Assembly (NCBI RefSeq): GCF_000757885.1
Contig: NZ_JQCR01000003.1
Span: forward strand, 620,001-684,000
DNA: 64,000 nucleotides
Direction of reading: 5' to 3'
DNA from: Paenibacillus wynnii
Lineage (GTDB): Bacteria > Bacillota > Bacilli > Paenibacillales > Paenibacillaceae
The notes below the pieces were generated by a model, which ran no database searches, was not told the origin of the DNA, and saw nothing but the letters and a program-made list of their open reading frames with translations. The position numbers and the translations under genes were made by a program. Each line of letters starts with the position of its first letter. The first letter of the stretch is position 1. Below are positions 63,954 through 64,000 of this stretch, in pieces.

Positions 63954-64000
63954 CGCATAAAAGTGCAGACCATAAGCAGTAATTCAGAGGGAGATTAAAG
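63954..64000. other. window end, no feature
   Basis: 47 nt after the desaturase stop codon; AGAGGGAGATTAAAG at the very end could be the ribosome binding site of a gene that starts beyond the window. Confidence 0.3.

Overview
The window looks like chromosomal DNA of a Paenibacillus-like Firmicute. The grounds are three YesM/YesN-type two-component pairs beside sugar ABC importers, strong AGGAGG-type ribosome binding sites with frequent TTG/GTG starts, catabolite-responsive (cre-like) sites, a HelD-type RNA polymerase recycling motor, a copper-amine-oxidase-like surface protein, and intergenic hairpin repeats of a kind I associate with that genus. No rRNA, tRNA, CRISPR array or intact prophage was seen.

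Layout. 1-517: 3' end of an ABC ATPase gene. 853-9433: a plant cell-wall (rhamnogalacturonan) uptake cluster in the Bacillus yesMN-OPQR order: sensor kinase, response regulator, lipoprotein binding protein, two permeases, a GH105 unsaturated rhamnogalacturonyl hydrolase, then a short-chain dehydrogenase. 9564-11095: an LRR-like protein and a small overlapping ORF of unknown function. 11624-13420: MgtC-like membrane protein and an aldose 1-epimerase. 13583-17727: a membrane-anchored sugar-binding protein with its own kinase and regulator (XylFII-LytS-YesN-like), followed after a repeat-rich gap by chvE-mmsA-mmsB (19308-23194), a monosaccharide ABC importer with a perfect cre upstream. 23315-45939: housekeeping and accessory genes: TraX-like, metallophosphoesterase, nitroreductase, parvulin PPIase, LytTR regulator, lactonase, divergent Hfq, PAP2, HelD, MFS, transaldolase, macro domain, rpiA, VanZ, MarR/MMPL.

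46046-52713 is the most disturbed part. An AT-rich manganese-type ABC operon (46356-48854), with a consensus-like promoter and a perfect 12-bp inverted-repeat operator, lies between a 43-codon in-frame fragment of a TPR-protein gene (46046-46174) and the complete TPR gene (50122-50796). Two decayed IS1182-family copies in opposite orientation and two broken genes lie in the same stretch. This reads as an acquired island.

54621-62691 is a second carbohydrate ABC operon (binding lipoprotein and two permeases) followed by a kinase, a membrane-anchored family-1 binding protein and an AraC-type regulator: a second three-component sensing module built on an unrelated binding-protein fold. The window ends with a fatty acid desaturase gene behind a perfect palindrome.

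The common theme is carbohydrate sensing and import coupled to dedicated YesM/YesN regulation and global catabolite control. The strongest unusual signals are the Mn island with its TPR-gene scar, the divergent Hfq-like protein, the two parallel binding-protein/kinase/regulator systems, and the families of intergenic hairpin repeats.
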